From a virus: a stretch of DNA of 30,353 bases. A program made the translations under genes and the position numbers. Positions 7,718 to 16,479 of this stretch are shown in pieces. How positions within the stretch are numbered: position 1 is the stretch's first letter; the number at the start of each line of letters is the position of its first letter. The notes under the pieces were generated by a model, which saw nothing but the letters and a program-made list of their open reading frames with translations, did not search any database and was not told the DNA's origin. The stretch is taken from the IMG/VR virus record IMGVR_UViG_3300027778_000008, positions 1 to 30,353 of that record. One strand, 5' to 3'.

Positions 7718-9033
7718 TAGCTCACCGATTTGGCAAAGTTAATAGAGTCATTGCACAGGCTGGCAATGGCGTTCAGGGTGATCACCAGGTAACGCGTAAA
7801 GTCCGCATTGAGATCCAACAGGTCTTGCTGGTTCTTGCGCACAATCATGGAGTACATGGCCATTACACGATGCTTGTTCGATTCATTGATCGGCATCTTG
7901 GTCAGGTTGCTTCCCACGATCTCGTAGTCACGCTCAGAGATACGGTGCTTGATCGCCTTGTTACAGATCTTCAGCCAGTTCTCCAGAATCTGGATAGAGA
8001 TCTGACAGATGTGGCGAATGGTGGCAGCACCAAAGGTATTGATCAGCTGTTCCTGGTCGATGAAGTTAGCTGACTCGCGCTTATTGAAACGCACACCCAG
8101 ATCCTGCACGCGAGAATCAAACCAGTCATCAATGGTTTTCACATCTTTGACTTTGATTGGATCCTTCCAGCGCGTATCAATCAGGTAGCGACCACCCATA
8201 AGCTCCACAGAACGCAACTGGCGGAGCCAAGGCACATTCTTATCTGAGATATCGATCTTACACTCACGGAACGCAGGAACATTCAGCAGAGGTCCAACCT
8301 GCATCAGGATCTGTGTGGCTTCCTCGTCAGAGCTTACGCCTTCAAAGCGAGAGAAGAACGCCATGATCTGCGTCAGCTCTTTTTCTGAATAGTCGTAGTA
8401 GTTGTTGGTCAGCGCAGAAGTGGTCTTGAACAGATTAGTAATCTGATTCTGCCAGTCTTCCTTTACCTGTCCCTGAACCTTTAACAGGTTAAACAGACGC
8501 GCACTGAGGTTGAACTGCTCCAGACCGTCTTTGAAGTCACCCATGTCTTTCAGCGCACGATCAATCATCTTGAAGCGGGTGATCAGAGACTCGGTATCCT
8601 CAACAGCCAGCGTATACGCGTCGTGGAAGTTCTGTCCCAGGCGTTTGGTAAACACCTTGGCGGTTTCCAGGGTATCGCTCAGGAAGCTCTCACAGGCCGC
8701 GATACGCGTCAGACGATAGTCCTTGGGGCGAATGGTACGACCAAAGCTTTCAGCGCCCGCTACACGGTGTGCGTTGTACGTAATGTGCCCGTCGTCGATC
8801 TCTACTACTTTGAGTTCGCTGAGTTCGCCATCAATCGTAATCGCATCTTCCGGAGAGATCTGGTGATCCTCGGTATTTTCCAGCAGGGTCTTGATCTCTT
8901 GTACGCGGTTACTGGAACTCAACACTTGGTTAGTGATGTTGTTCAGGTCACGGCTGTCTTTCACCGTTTCCATCAGTTCCAGGGATTTCACCACAGAGAT
9001 CGCCGCCATTTGCTCATCAAGCTCAGTTGTCAT
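7717..9033 (-). CDS. Large helical virion-type protein with GAE/ACE candidate cleavage sites
   Basis: A 438-residue protein starting MTTELDEQMAAISV, with GGAGAAA upstream and an 11-nt overlap with the gene at 9023-9544. Residues 1-90 are acidic and propeptide-like. G93-A94-E95 (VAGAESF) and A113-C114-E115 (AACESF) both match the (S/A/G)-x-E site. The repeated ...ESF after each site is notable. The rest is predominantly helical and well mixed, without the strong hydrophobic helix of the smaller siblings. I see no enzymatic motif. By position in the operon and the cleavage-type motif it is likely an internal head or inner structural protein, but the family is not recognised. Confidence 0.82.
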   Translation of the reverse strand: MTTELDEQMAAISVVKSLELMETVKDSRDLNNITNQVLSSSNRVQEIKTLLENTEDHQISPEDAITIDGELSELKVVEIDDGHITYNAHRVAGAESFGRTIRPKDYRLTRIAACESFLSDTLETAKVFTKRLGQNFHDAYTLAVEDTESLITRFKMIDRALKDMGDFKDGLEQFNLSARLFNLLKVQGQVKEDWQNQITNLFKTTSALTNNYYDYSEKELTQIMAFFSRFEGVSSDEEATQILMQVGPLLNVPAFRECKIDISDKNVPWLRQLRSVELMGGRYLIDTRWKDPIKVKDVKTIDDWFDSRVQDLGVRFNKRESANFIDQEQLINTFGAATIRHICQISIQILENWLKICNKAIKHRISERDYEIVGSNLTKMPINESNKHRVMAMYSMIVRKNQQDLLDLNADFTRYLVITLNAIASLCNDSINFAKSVS

Positions 9034-9544
9034 AACGGGTTTCTCCCAGCAGGGCCAGCAGGATGCGTGCCATGTTTTCCATGCCTACGCCGCGCAGCAA
9101 GCGGTAATAATCAAAGTTAGAGATGTTGTCAGTCAACGCCATGGAGTAGCGAGCTGAACTCTGGGTGCTGGTAATGAAACGACGATCCCAGGCGCCAGAG
9201 GTGTTGTTGTTGTGGTGGACGATCTCTTCAGCACAACGAATGTCGCTCATGATTGCACGAGCAGAACACTTGTCATTCAAATAGAGAACGATGGTGTTCA
9301 CAATCGAAGCCAACGGACCGATACCGTTTTTGTAGTTCGCTTCCAAGAAGTCCTGGAAGTTTTCACCGATCAAGCAACGCGCTGCACGCAGCACTTCCTG
9401 ATAGATGATGGGATTGGTTTTCTGGGCGTAGTCTTGGGTTGTGCTGTTTAAGAACGCACGAACCACTTCCTTGGCAGCCATAATGTCTGCGTTGGTGACC
9501 GCTCCATTAACAAACCCATTTTTAGCGCGTACAAACGTACTCAT
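9023..9544 (-). CDS. Unknown protein, 173 aa
   Basis: A 173-residue protein starting MSTFVRAKNGFVNGAVTNAD. A TGAGG lies upstream, and an ATTTTATG element at 9587-9594 lies 42 nt before the start, so it is the first gene of the unit running down to about 5430. It is mostly helical, with two His/Asn stretches (HHNNNTSG near 110-117) and no membrane segment. I recognise no family. The overlap of 11 nt with the next gene indicates co-translation with the 438-residue protein. Confidence 0.82.
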   Translation of the reverse strand: MSTFVRAKNGFVNGAVTNADIMAAKEVVRAFLNSTTQDYAQKTNPIIYQEVLRAARCLIGENFQDFLEANYKNGIGPLASIVNTIVLYLNDKCSARAIMSDIRCAEEIVHHNNNTSGAWDRRFITSTQSSARYSMALTDNISNFDYYRLLRGVGMENMARILLALLGETRYDN

Positions 9545-9586
9545 AGGGCAATAACCTCAGTAAGAAGGAGGGATGTCGAAAATCAT

Positions 9587-9594
9587 CATAAAAT
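9587..9594 (-). promoter_or_regulatory. Late-type promoter element ATTTTATG
   Basis: The minus strand reads TGATTTTATGATGATTTT, 42 nt before the start of the gene at 9023-9544. It begins 4 nt after the end of the hairpin at 9599-9626, so the T4 run of the promoter element also follows the hairpin. Confidence 0.58.
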
Positions 9595-9598
9595 CATT

Positions 9599-9626
9599 AT
9601 TACTGAGGGTGTGACCCCTCAGTAAT
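9599..9626 (-). terminator. Intergenic hairpin, 11-bp perfect stem
   Basis: ATTACTGAGGG pairs perfectly with CCCTCAGTAAT around a 6-nt loop. It lies just after the stop of the gene at 9637-10530 and just before the ATTTTATG at 9587. The loop (TGTGAC on plus) is nearly that of the hairpin at 509-532 (TGTTAC), with the same GGG/CCC closing. Confidence 0.6.
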
Positions 9627-9636
9627 AGATGAACGG

Positions 9637-10530
9637 TTACTGATAACTTTCAACGATCTTGTTAATCGTGCCGGAGTTCTTCACGATCTTCTCGCGGTAA
9701 ACTTCGATACGGTGATCCAGGGAAGCATCATTACTGCCGTTTTTCTGGTTGATTGCCTGGTTGATCTTCATCCCCAGGTATTCGTTCTGCTCTTGGGCAT
9801 TGCGGATACGGTGGAGGTCGATCTCACGCATCAGGCTGTCGTACCAGTATTTCGGGTTCAGATAATGAATACCGAAACCGCGTGCCATCTCTGGCTTCTT
9901 ACCGCCCAACCCCTGCATGATCTCCATGCTTGACTGATCGTCTGCATCGATTTCAGGGATCGCGTCGATCTCTTTCATCAGCACAGTCTTGCCTTTCAGC
10001 AGAGAAGCAGTGATGTTGCTGAAGTACAGCGAGGAGCCGTTCAGGAACATCAGTTCGTTCTTGGTCAGATACTTATCCAGAACGAAGCCGGTTTCTGAAG
10101 ACATGCTCAGCAAAACGTCCAGCAGCTTGGTGGCATAACGGGTCCAGAAGTCCAGCTGTTCAACGGTAGACAGCAGATAGACCTGGCGCACAGTCATGGT
10201 TTCGCCTGACCACAGCTCTTCCTTATAACCCGCTACTTGTTTCTTCAGGTAGTCGGTAAGGTGAGTGATCACTTCGGCAACAGTTTTCACGATAGACAGC
10301 GTAGGCGTGCCTGCGTTGAACTGTGGAACCGTTTTGGCTACGTTGCCAGAGATAGACTTGGTAACCGCCCAAGCGCCGCTCTCATTGCTTAACGTAAGGC
10401 CTGCGCTCTCCAGACGGTTAGCATGATCGATGAGATCGTGTGCAGTCACGTCGATGGTAGAGATCAGCGTTAAGATGTTCTTGCGGCTGACGTTTTTTAC
10501 GCTGGAGGCGTATGCGCTAATATCAGACAT
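9637..10530 (-). CDS. Unknown virion-type helical protein, 297 aa
   Basis: A 297-residue protein starting MSDISAYASSVKNVSRKNIL. The start is only 2 nt after the stop of the gene at 10533-11666, with AGGGAA in that gene's end as ribosome binding site, so the pair is one operon. It is mostly helical and soluble. The C-terminal 90 residues contain a charged, Asn/Gln-rich segment ending at IVESYQ. I see no convincing G-x-E plus hydrophobic helix pattern and no enzyme motif. The operon ends in the hairpin at 9599-9626. A structural role is inferred from location only. Confidence 0.82.
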   Translation of the reverse strand: MSDISAYASSVKNVSRKNILTLISTIDVTAHDLIDHANRLESAGLTLSNESGAWAVTKSISGNVAKTVPQFNAGTPTLSIVKTVAEVITHLTDYLKKQVAGYKEELWSGETMTVRQVYLLSTVEQLDFWTRYATKLLDVLLSMSSETGFVLDKYLTKNELMFLNGSSLYFSNITASLLKGKTVLMKEIDAIPEIDADDQSSMEIMQGLGGKKPEMARGFGIHYLNPKYWYDSLMREIDLHRIRNAQEQNEYLGMKINQAINQKNGSNDASLDHRIEVYREKIVKNSGTINKIVESYQ

Positions 10531-10532
10531 AA

Positions 10533-11666
10533 TTATTTCCCTGCCAGAATACGGGCCAGTGCTTCCAGAGAATCGGCGCCATCAGCTTTCTTGGCTTTGG
10601 TTTCGAGTTCTTTCAGCGTGAAGGTTTCAACCAGGCTGTCGCCATTGGTGAGGAATTCAAACACACCGTTACGCTCATCGCAGATAACGATGCGAGAAGC
10701 ATCCACAGCACGGAAGATGGCATCCAGGTTACGACCGTTGGAGAAACGTTTACCGATAGTCAGTTCGATCTGCTTGGCAGTGTCGGAACTCATGATAAAG
10801 GTGTTCGCCATGGTGTTCATGGATACAACGCCGGTACGGATTGCCTGCGCCTTGTTGATGCGCTCGCGTTTCGCCATCTCTTCAAAGTAACCGGTGGTAT
10901 CTTTGTTCTTGATGTTGAACTTCTCTTTGTTGACATCGCTACCAGAGAAGAACTGCGGACCAGTGATCTCGCCAGCCTGCCACATGTTCAGACGAGCAAA
11001 GAAACCGTCTTCAGATTTCGCCGCCTGGAACACGTTCAGCAGTTGTGCTGGGTTCATTGGCATCGGGATCTCACGGAAGGTCAGAGGAAGCTCTACCTTT
11101 CCGCCATTTGGGCCATGTGCCGTGGCGACGACAACGCGTCCAATTGCGAGTGGAGTGTACTCTGTGATGTCTGAATAAGACTTGCCACCAATAGTAACAG
11201 TATCGCTGCTATTGCCCACTTCGGTTCCTTCGGAGCCATCGTTGCCACCTTTATTAAACTTACCAGGTGCAGGTCCGTTGCCGTTCATTGCTTCACAGCC
11301 AGCCAGAGAAACTAAACCTGCACGACGCGGTTGAACACCACCGATGATCTCATCGATTTTGATGCCCATGCGTTCTGCGTTCTTGATAGAAATGTGTGCC
11401 AGGACAGCGTGCATGTCGCGCGCCATAACAACTTGCATCACAGCTTGCATGTAGCTAGCGTGTACAATCGTCTTGTCCACACCTACAATCGGTGCTACTA
11501 AAGTGCGATTGCCGCTTTGCACAACACTGTGCTTGGTCAGCAAATTGTATGTATTGCCGGCCTTATCCGCTACGTTGGAAGCTGCGGCAACTTCTCCATT
11601 CTCAGGAAAAATCATTTTTGCTGTGTCAAGCAGCAATCGACTAACGCCGATAATAGACCCTATCAT
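10533..11666 (-). CDS. Virion-type protein with internal Gly/Asn-rich linker, 377 aa
   Basis: A 377-residue protein starting MIGSIIGVSRLLLDTAKMIF, with AAGAGGT upstream. The N-terminal 20 residues form a hydrophobic helix, short of a clear membrane span. Residues 40-115 are a compact alpha/beta part. Residues 128-155 are a low-complexity Gly/Asn/Ser linker containing GSE and, just before it, a GCE (LAGCEAMNG), both of which fit the (S/A/G)-x-E protease pattern. The C-terminal 220 residues form a second alpha/beta domain and a Lys/Glu/Ala helix. Unlike the siblings, no hydrophobic helix follows the sites, so cleavage here is only possible. The family is unknown to me. Confidence 0.82.
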   Translation of the reverse strand: MIGSIIGVSRLLLDTAKMIFPENGEVAAASNVADKAGNTYNLLTKHSVVQSGNRTLVAPIVGVDKTIVHASYMQAVMQVVMARDMHAVLAHISIKNAERMGIKIDEIIGGVQPRRAGLVSLAGCEAMNGNGPAPGKFNKGGNDGSEGTEVGNSSDTVTIGGKSYSDITEYTPLAIGRVVVATAHGPNGGKVELPLTFREIPMPMNPAQLLNVFQAAKSEDGFFARLNMWQAGEITGPQFFSGSDVNKEKFNIKNKDTTGYFEEMAKRERINKAQAIRTGVVSMNTMANTFIMSSDTAKQIELTIGKRFSNGRNLDAIFRAVDASRIVICDERNGVFEFLTNGDSLVETFTLKELETKAKKADGADSLEALARILAGK

Positions 11667-11688
11667 ACTAACCTCTTATGGCTAAATT

Positions 11689-12804
11689 ATGAGTGAAAAA
11701 TTTGATATAAACGATCTGGCCGGGTTATTGAAAACACCGGGTCTAGCTCGTCCCGAAATTTTAAAACAAAATGTAGAACAGTCGAAAACGCAATCCGCAA
11801 TTCCGCCAGACCAAATAACGTCAATGCTGGATTATGCTTTTTCGGAACAAGGTGGACCTGGAGTACAGAGTCCGGTAATTAAATCATTGTCCGGCCTGAG
11901 AATCATTGGTCCAGGACACCAATTCATCCCCATAGCCGACGATGCCATAGGATTGCCTTTTGTATCGCGCCCCCTTTTAAACCTCTCAGATGAGAACGTC
12001 TCACGATACCCTGGCTTATTCCCGTTCTATCGGAGCCGTCCCAATAGCGTAATGAGCTATGTGCGAGGGTTGCTTGATAAACAATGGGGAGCCGCAAATA
12101 GCGGAGCTGTCTCTTTCCTGGATCCTCTCACTGCCTGGATGACACCTCTGACGAACTACTGTAAAACCAGCAACGGCTTTCCAGATCTCTCGCTAAATGT
12201 CTCCACCAGTTCACCGGGTTTCCGTCAAGAAGTGTATCGTTGGATCAGTGGGATCTTGCAGCACAATGGCGCTTATCCCATGCGTCAAAGCTTCCACATG
12301 TCCCAACCTAAGTTCCTTCCTTATATCTTTGAAACCTGGCTGAACTATATAAATGAAGTGACGTTGGGTGACCACGGGTTGGAGCCGTACCCTGAGGCAT
12401 TAAAGCAAAGCTACCAGGATTACGACTGTCGCATCTACCACATTATCCTGAACCGCAACATGCGGAACATTGAGTGGATCTTCTGTAACGCCAGCTGTGT
12501 GCCGACGACGTATCCGTCAGGGGCCTTCTCAGCAATTGACCGCACGACTAACTCTCTGCGCGGTCAAGGCCAAGATGAATTCGACATCAACTTTGATGCG
12601 ATCGCTTTCCGTTATGGTAACGTTACTGTGGCGCGCATGTTTAATGCCACCACGGAATACTTTAATAATGACATGCGTGATGAGATCCGTAATACCAAAT
12701 ACCGCATGCTGGAATTCGATCAGTATTATGGCAATAACAATGAGCGTGTCTATCCGTATATCAATCTGGATAAGATGACGCTGGAATATTGGGTGAAACG
12801 ATGA
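11689..12804 (+). CDS. Unknown tail/structural-type protein, 371 aa
   Basis: A 371-residue protein starting MSEKFDINDLAGLLKTPGLA. It begins only 22 nt from the start of the divergent gene at 10533-11666, and no convincing ribosome binding site is seen upstream. The first 50 residues are likely flexible. The rest is aromatic-rich (many W, Y and F), with segments such as RPLLNLSDENVSRYPGLFPF and VPTTYPSGAFSAIDRTTNSL, which look like a rigid virion component. It overlaps the next gene by ATGA. Coupling to the large protein that may be a baseplate or tail component suggests this is a neck, tail or baseplate protein too. That is inference, and I cannot name the family. Confidence 0.85.
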   Translation: MSEKFDINDLAGLLKTPGLARPEILKQNVEQSKTQSAIPPDQITSMLDYAFSEQGGPGVQSPVIKSLSGLRIIGPGHQFIPIADDAIGLPFVSRPLLNLSDENVSRYPGLFPFYRSRPNSVMSYVRGLLDKQWGAANSGAVSFLDPLTAWMTPLTNYCKTSNGFPDLSLNVSTSSPGFRQEVYRWISGILQHNGAYPMRQSFHMSQPKFLPYIFETWLNYINEVTLGDHGLEPYPEALKQSYQDYDCRIYHIILNRNMRNIEWIFCNASCVPTTYPSGAFSAIDRTTNSLRGQGQDEFDINFDAIAFRYGNVTVARMFNATTEYFNNDMRDEIRNTKYRMLEFDQYYGNNNERVYPYINLDKMTLEYWVKR

Positions 12805-15719
12805 GCATTGAAATAACACCAACCACCAAGTTGGCTGCTAACCCGATTCGTGGTTTGAACTACGTCGTGGACAGTCTTCAAAAAGCCTGGTTCGATCAAA
12901 AGGTCAACATCAACTCAGGTACACATCCCGTGGTGTTCTGTGCTGACTTAACCATCGGGGTGGGATTTGGTTTCCTGAGTTCGCTGAGTGATGCGATCAG
13001 TCAAGTATTCCCGGCACACGCAACCTCGATTGCTGACCTGTCGCGTAACATGAATGACATCGAGTATTACGGTTTGTTTGGTACACCTGCCGCTAGCCGT
13101 ATGAACTTGATCATCTCCATGGATAACCTCAAGGCCTTTGCCCCTACCGCTACCAGTACGGTTAATGGGGTGAACCTGAGTTATCAGAAACTGTTGATCC
13201 CGAAAGACACCGAAGTGGATGTGGCAGGTTATACCTTTGCGATCGAAAACGGCATCGAGATCCGTTACAACGAACGCACCGGCGTGCAGGTGGTATATGA
13301 CTCAACCACCAATAACCCGTTCAATGCCATCACCAGTAACGTGTTGAAGCGTAAAGTCCGCACGATCAATAGCAAAGAGTATCTGGTTATTGAAGTTCCG
13401 GTTCGTCAGCTTGCTTGTAGCTTTGATGCCAGTATTCCGTCGACCACAGCAGCGGGTTGTTCGGGTACACGCGCGTACTCTGATTACCTGTACGGCATCC
13501 GTGCCTACATCACGCAGTCTGACGGTGTGAAGCGTGAGATCCAGGTAGCGTACGACAAGGCGGTGTTTGATCCTGGCTCAGTGACGATGACCATTGACCT
13601 GGACACCTCTAACAGTGCTTTCTCCTTTGCCATTCCCGACATCTATATTGAGAACGGTTTAGGCGTAGGGACGGTGTCGCTGTACGTTTATACCACTAAA
13701 GGTACCGTGGACAAGGACTTCACCGGTAACGAGTTGTCTGACTACATCCCGGCTTATCGTGACTACCGCTACAACAACAACGAGCTGAACCAGTATTCTG
13801 ACTTCCTGACGAATATGGGTGGTGTGTTGTGGAAGTTTGACACGCCTATCTCTGGCGGTACTATTCCAACCTCGTTCAGTAAGATCAAATACGGTGTGGT
13901 GAACGGTCGTCGTCTGCGTAGCTTGCCTATCACGGAAAACAACCTGATCGGCTCTGTTGAAGATTACGGTTACTCGGCGGTGAAGAGCATCGACTTTGTT
14001 ACGTCTCGCTTGTTCTCCTTAACCAAAGAACTGCCGCTGCAAACCAACAAAGACTTCTATTCTGGAGTCAACTGTTTTGTGGGGACTAACCTGATCTCAG
14101 CCCGGGGCTTGGTGAACACAGGTGTTGCCATTGATAACGGTGCGCGTGTTACGGTGCCGGCGGGCACCATGTTTGACGTGACTTCGCAGGTCCCTCAGAT
14201 TGTGACTGCTGCACAACGTCGTGATATTGCGGCGATGACCAATAACGCGTTAATCGCCTATATGGAAAGCACCAGTCTGGCTTACCTGCCGTTCCACTAC
14301 GTGTTTGATACTACCCAGAACCAAGCAGCTATCCGCATGTACTATCTGGATAAGCCGAAGTTTGGGATTCAAAGCTTCCAGGAAGAGAACACCAACTTGG
14401 GAATTGAAACCGGTATCGATGCGGTGACGGTAGAGTATGAGAACAACGGTTACACCATCATGGCGCAAACCAGTTCTGGTCAGAGCTATAAGCTGTTGAC
14501 AGATGAACAGGTCGGCATGCAGTTAAGCGTTATGGTGTCAGGCAGTAATGAGCCGGCTAACCTGCGCGGCGAACTCGCCTACAAAACCAAAGAAGGTGAG
14601 CGTGTCTATCGCTTCCGTCTGGAAAGTAACCTGGACGTGGATGAAGGCGATCAGCTCCACATCACTAACTTCAGTCAGTATGGCAAAGTTCAACCCGATA
14701 CCCCAATTGCACTGGACCTTGATGTTTCCTTTATTATCCTGCGCCGTGTAGGTACGTGGCAAACAGTGATCAGTTCAGACAGCATGATCGATCACTCACT
14801 GTTCCCGGATCCAATGCAAGCTATCATCATGACCGATGTCGAGTTAACACTGGGCAAGCGTCTGGATCGTCTGTACAACCGTATTCGTCCTCTGGTAGGA
14901 GAAGGTCAGTATCAGCAGTATGACTTCAACGTCCCGGATGTGTATGAAGACAACGTGTACGAAGAGAAAGACGGACAGATGGTGTTGGGTCCCGATAACC
15001 TGCCTATCCTGAAGCATGCTAAAGGTGAAGCCATGCTCACTGATGCGGGCGGTCCAATCTATAAACACCGCAAGGGAGATTGGGTCAAGGATGCGCAAGG
15101 TAACTACGTGCAGTTGGCGCCACGTGAACTCAACTACCATTGGGACTTCGTGGGCTTTGACGGCGTCTATCAGCTGAGTAAAGATCAGTATGACTTGACG
15201 TTTGCACAAACGGTAAAAGACATGTTGGCGGATACCATCAGTCTTGACCTGGACCTGTTCAGTCAGCAGATCATTGACAAGACCCGTTTACTCTATCAGC
15301 CGAAGAGCAAGCTGGGTTGGCGTAAAGTGGTAGTGAACTCTAACTACTACTCTGTGCTGCGTCAGGACCTGTCGTTTGAGGTTACCTACTACCTGACTCG
15401 CTCTGGCTATCAGAACACTAACCTGAAAGCCTCACTGAAGAACAACACGCCGAAAGTACTGAATACCTTCTTGTTTGGTAACATTACCGTGGGTGTGTCT
15501 TCTCTGGTGAAGGCGTTGATGGAAAACTTGCCGTCTGATGTCGTGGATGTCAAGATCAATGCGGTAAGCGGTGACAGCACTGTGGATGTAATCTCAGCCG
15601 TGGATGAACTCAGTGGGTTCAGTGTCCGCAAGAAACTGGTGTTGGGTGATAACAAATTGCCAAGCGTCCAGGAAGATGTCAAGGTCGACTTCTTACAACA
15701 CGATGTAACCAGCCTATAA
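12801..15719 (+). CDS. Large structural protein, possible baseplate wedge/tail component, 972 aa
   Basis: The start is the ATG at 12801 (MSIEITPTTKLAANPIRG), which overlaps the stop of the previous gene as ATGA and has GGTGA a few bases upstream. An in-frame TTG at 12789 is inside the earlier gene and less likely. The protein is beta-rich throughout and has no membrane segment. About residues 95-205 contain alternating short beta strands (LLIPKDTEVDVAGYTFAIEN, EYLVIEVPVRQLACSF) in a style seen in gp6/gpJ-type baseplate proteins of contractile tails. The remainder carries several DNNxxP/YR-rich loops. The length suits a major baseplate or tail protein of a giant myovirus. The assignment is by style, not by a diagnostic motif. 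Confidence 0.85.
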   Translation: MSIEITPTTKLAANPIRGLNYVVDSLQKAWFDQKVNINSGTHPVVFCADLTIGVGFGFLSSLSDAISQVFPAHATSIADLSRNMNDIEYYGLFGTPAASRMNLIISMDNLKAFAPTATSTVNGVNLSYQKLLIPKDTEVDVAGYTFAIENGIEIRYNERTGVQVVYDSTTNNPFNAITSNVLKRKVRTINSKEYLVIEVPVRQLACSFDASIPSTTAAGCSGTRAYSDYLYGIRAYITQSDGVKREIQVAYDKAVFDPGSVTMTIDLDTSNSAFSFAIPDIYIENGLGVGTVSLYVYTTKGTVDKDFTGNELSDYIPAYRDYRYNNNELNQYSDFLTNMGGVLWKFDTPISGGTIPTSFSKIKYGVVNGRRLRSLPITENNLIGSVEDYGYSAVKSIDFVTSRLFSLTKELPLQTNKDFYSGVNCFVGTNLISARGLVNTGVAIDNGARVTVPAGTMFDVTSQVPQIVTAAQRRDIAAMTNNALIAYMESTSLAYLPFHYVFDTTQNQAAIRMYYLDKPKFGIQSFQEENTNLGIETGIDAVTVEYENNGYTIMAQTSSGQSYKLLTDEQVGMQLSVMVSGSNEPANLRGELAYKTKEGERVYRFRLESNLDVDEGDQLHITNFSQYGKVQPDTPIALDLDVSFIILRRVGTWQTVISSDSMIDHSLFPDPMQAIIMTDVELTLGKRLDRLYNRIRPLVGEGQYQQYDFNVPDVYEDNVYEEKDGQMVLGPDNLPILKHAKGEAMLTDAGGPIYKHRKGDWVKDAQGNYVQLAPRELNYHWDFVGFDGVYQLSKDQYDLTFAQTVKDMLADTISLDLDLFSQQIIDKTRLLYQPKSKLGWRKVVVNSNYYSVLRQDLSFEVTYYLTRSGYQNTNLKASLKNNTPKVLNTFLFGNITVGVSSLVKALMENLPSDVVDVKINAVSGDSTVDVISAVDELSGFSVRKKLVLGDNKLPSVQEDVKVDFLQHDVTSL

Positions 15720-15722
15720 CAG

Positions 15723-15754
15723 TAAACTACTACGCCCTAGGGCGTAGTAGTTTA
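15723..15754. terminator. 32-bp perfect palindrome between convergent genes
   Basis: A fully symmetric palindrome centred on CCCTAGGG, with arms reading TAAACTACTACG outward, occupies nearly the whole gap between the plus-strand gene ending at 15719 and the minus-strand gene ending at 15759. TTTATTTATT follows on the plus side. It can terminate transcription from both directions. Confidence 0.75.
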
Positions 15755-15758
15755 TTTA

Positions 15759-16466
15759 TTAAAAGTCATCTAACAGTTCGTTGAATACACGAATCAGGTA
15801 CAAACGCTGTTGCAGGTGAACTTTGAGATCCCGAAGGTCCTCTTTGTTTCCTACCCACGCCATGCGATCAACCAGACGCGGTAAACCACTGTACGCGTTG
15901 TTCACGGTGAGGCAGTACTCTTTTGCCACATTCGTGATCACTTCACTGATACCCGAGAACTCACCGCTGGGTCCGTAGTAACGGCTGGCCTGCTCGTCGT
16001 CTAATACAATGAAGTTCTGCTTGTTGACAAACTTGATGCGGTTGCAGTCGTAGTCGCGGAAACCACACACAAATCCCGCTACGATACTTTTCAAGTAACC
16101 ATAACGAGTAGGTGGAACACGGCCCGGGTTCTGCAGCATCTCAAACACACGGTCAGCAGTTTGGGATAATGCGTCGTAGAATTCCTGACACACTTCTTCC
16201 CCAACTGCACGCATGCCGCCGAAACGCACACCGAAACGCACCACGATGTTCAGGATAGTCCAACGCAGGTCACTGCTGTCAATGGCATACGTTCGTGTGG
16301 TAAGACGTTCTTTGATCTGTGTACGCAGCGGGTCCTGAATCGTGCTCACTAACTGCATGGCTTCTTCAAAACTCAATTCTGCGGGCAGTTCAAAACCCAG
16401 GGTACGGGTCAGGGTGTTTTCGAGGTCATCCGTTAACGTCTGGATATTTTCGAGGTTGACAATCAT
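15759..16466 (-). CDS. Unknown protein, 235 aa
   Basis: I chose the ATG at 16466 (MIVNLENIQTLTDDLENTLT). An AAGGA site overlapping the stop of the previous gene lies 10 nt upstream. An in-frame ATG at 16505 would add 13 residues inside that gene and lacks a site. The 235-residue protein is helical and soluble, with a central VRFGVRFGGMRAVGEEVCQE segment and a Cys-containing GFVCGFRDYDCNRIKF stretch. It is the last gene of the operon that starts with the metalloprotease at 19756 and ends at the palindrome 15723-15754. I recognise no family. A structural or assembly role is guessed from context only. Confidence 0.82.
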   Translation of the reverse strand: MIVNLENIQTLTDDLENTLTRTLGFELPAELSFEEAMQLVSTIQDPLRTQIKERLTTRTYAIDSSDLRWTILNIVVRFGVRFGGMRAVGEEVCQEFYDALSQTADRVFEMLQNPGRVPPTRYGYLKSIVAGFVCGFRDYDCNRIKFVNKQNFIVLDDEQASRYYGPSGEFSGISEVITNVAKEYCLTVNNAYSGLPRLVDRMAWVGNKEDLRDLKVHLQQRLYLIRVFNELLDDF

Positions 16467-16479
16467 GGTGAGCGCGTCC

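Noticed and set aside
12789-12800. TTG start at 12789 for the large structural protein
   Set aside because: The ATG at 12801 gives an ATGA overlap with the previous stop and is the usual arrangement.
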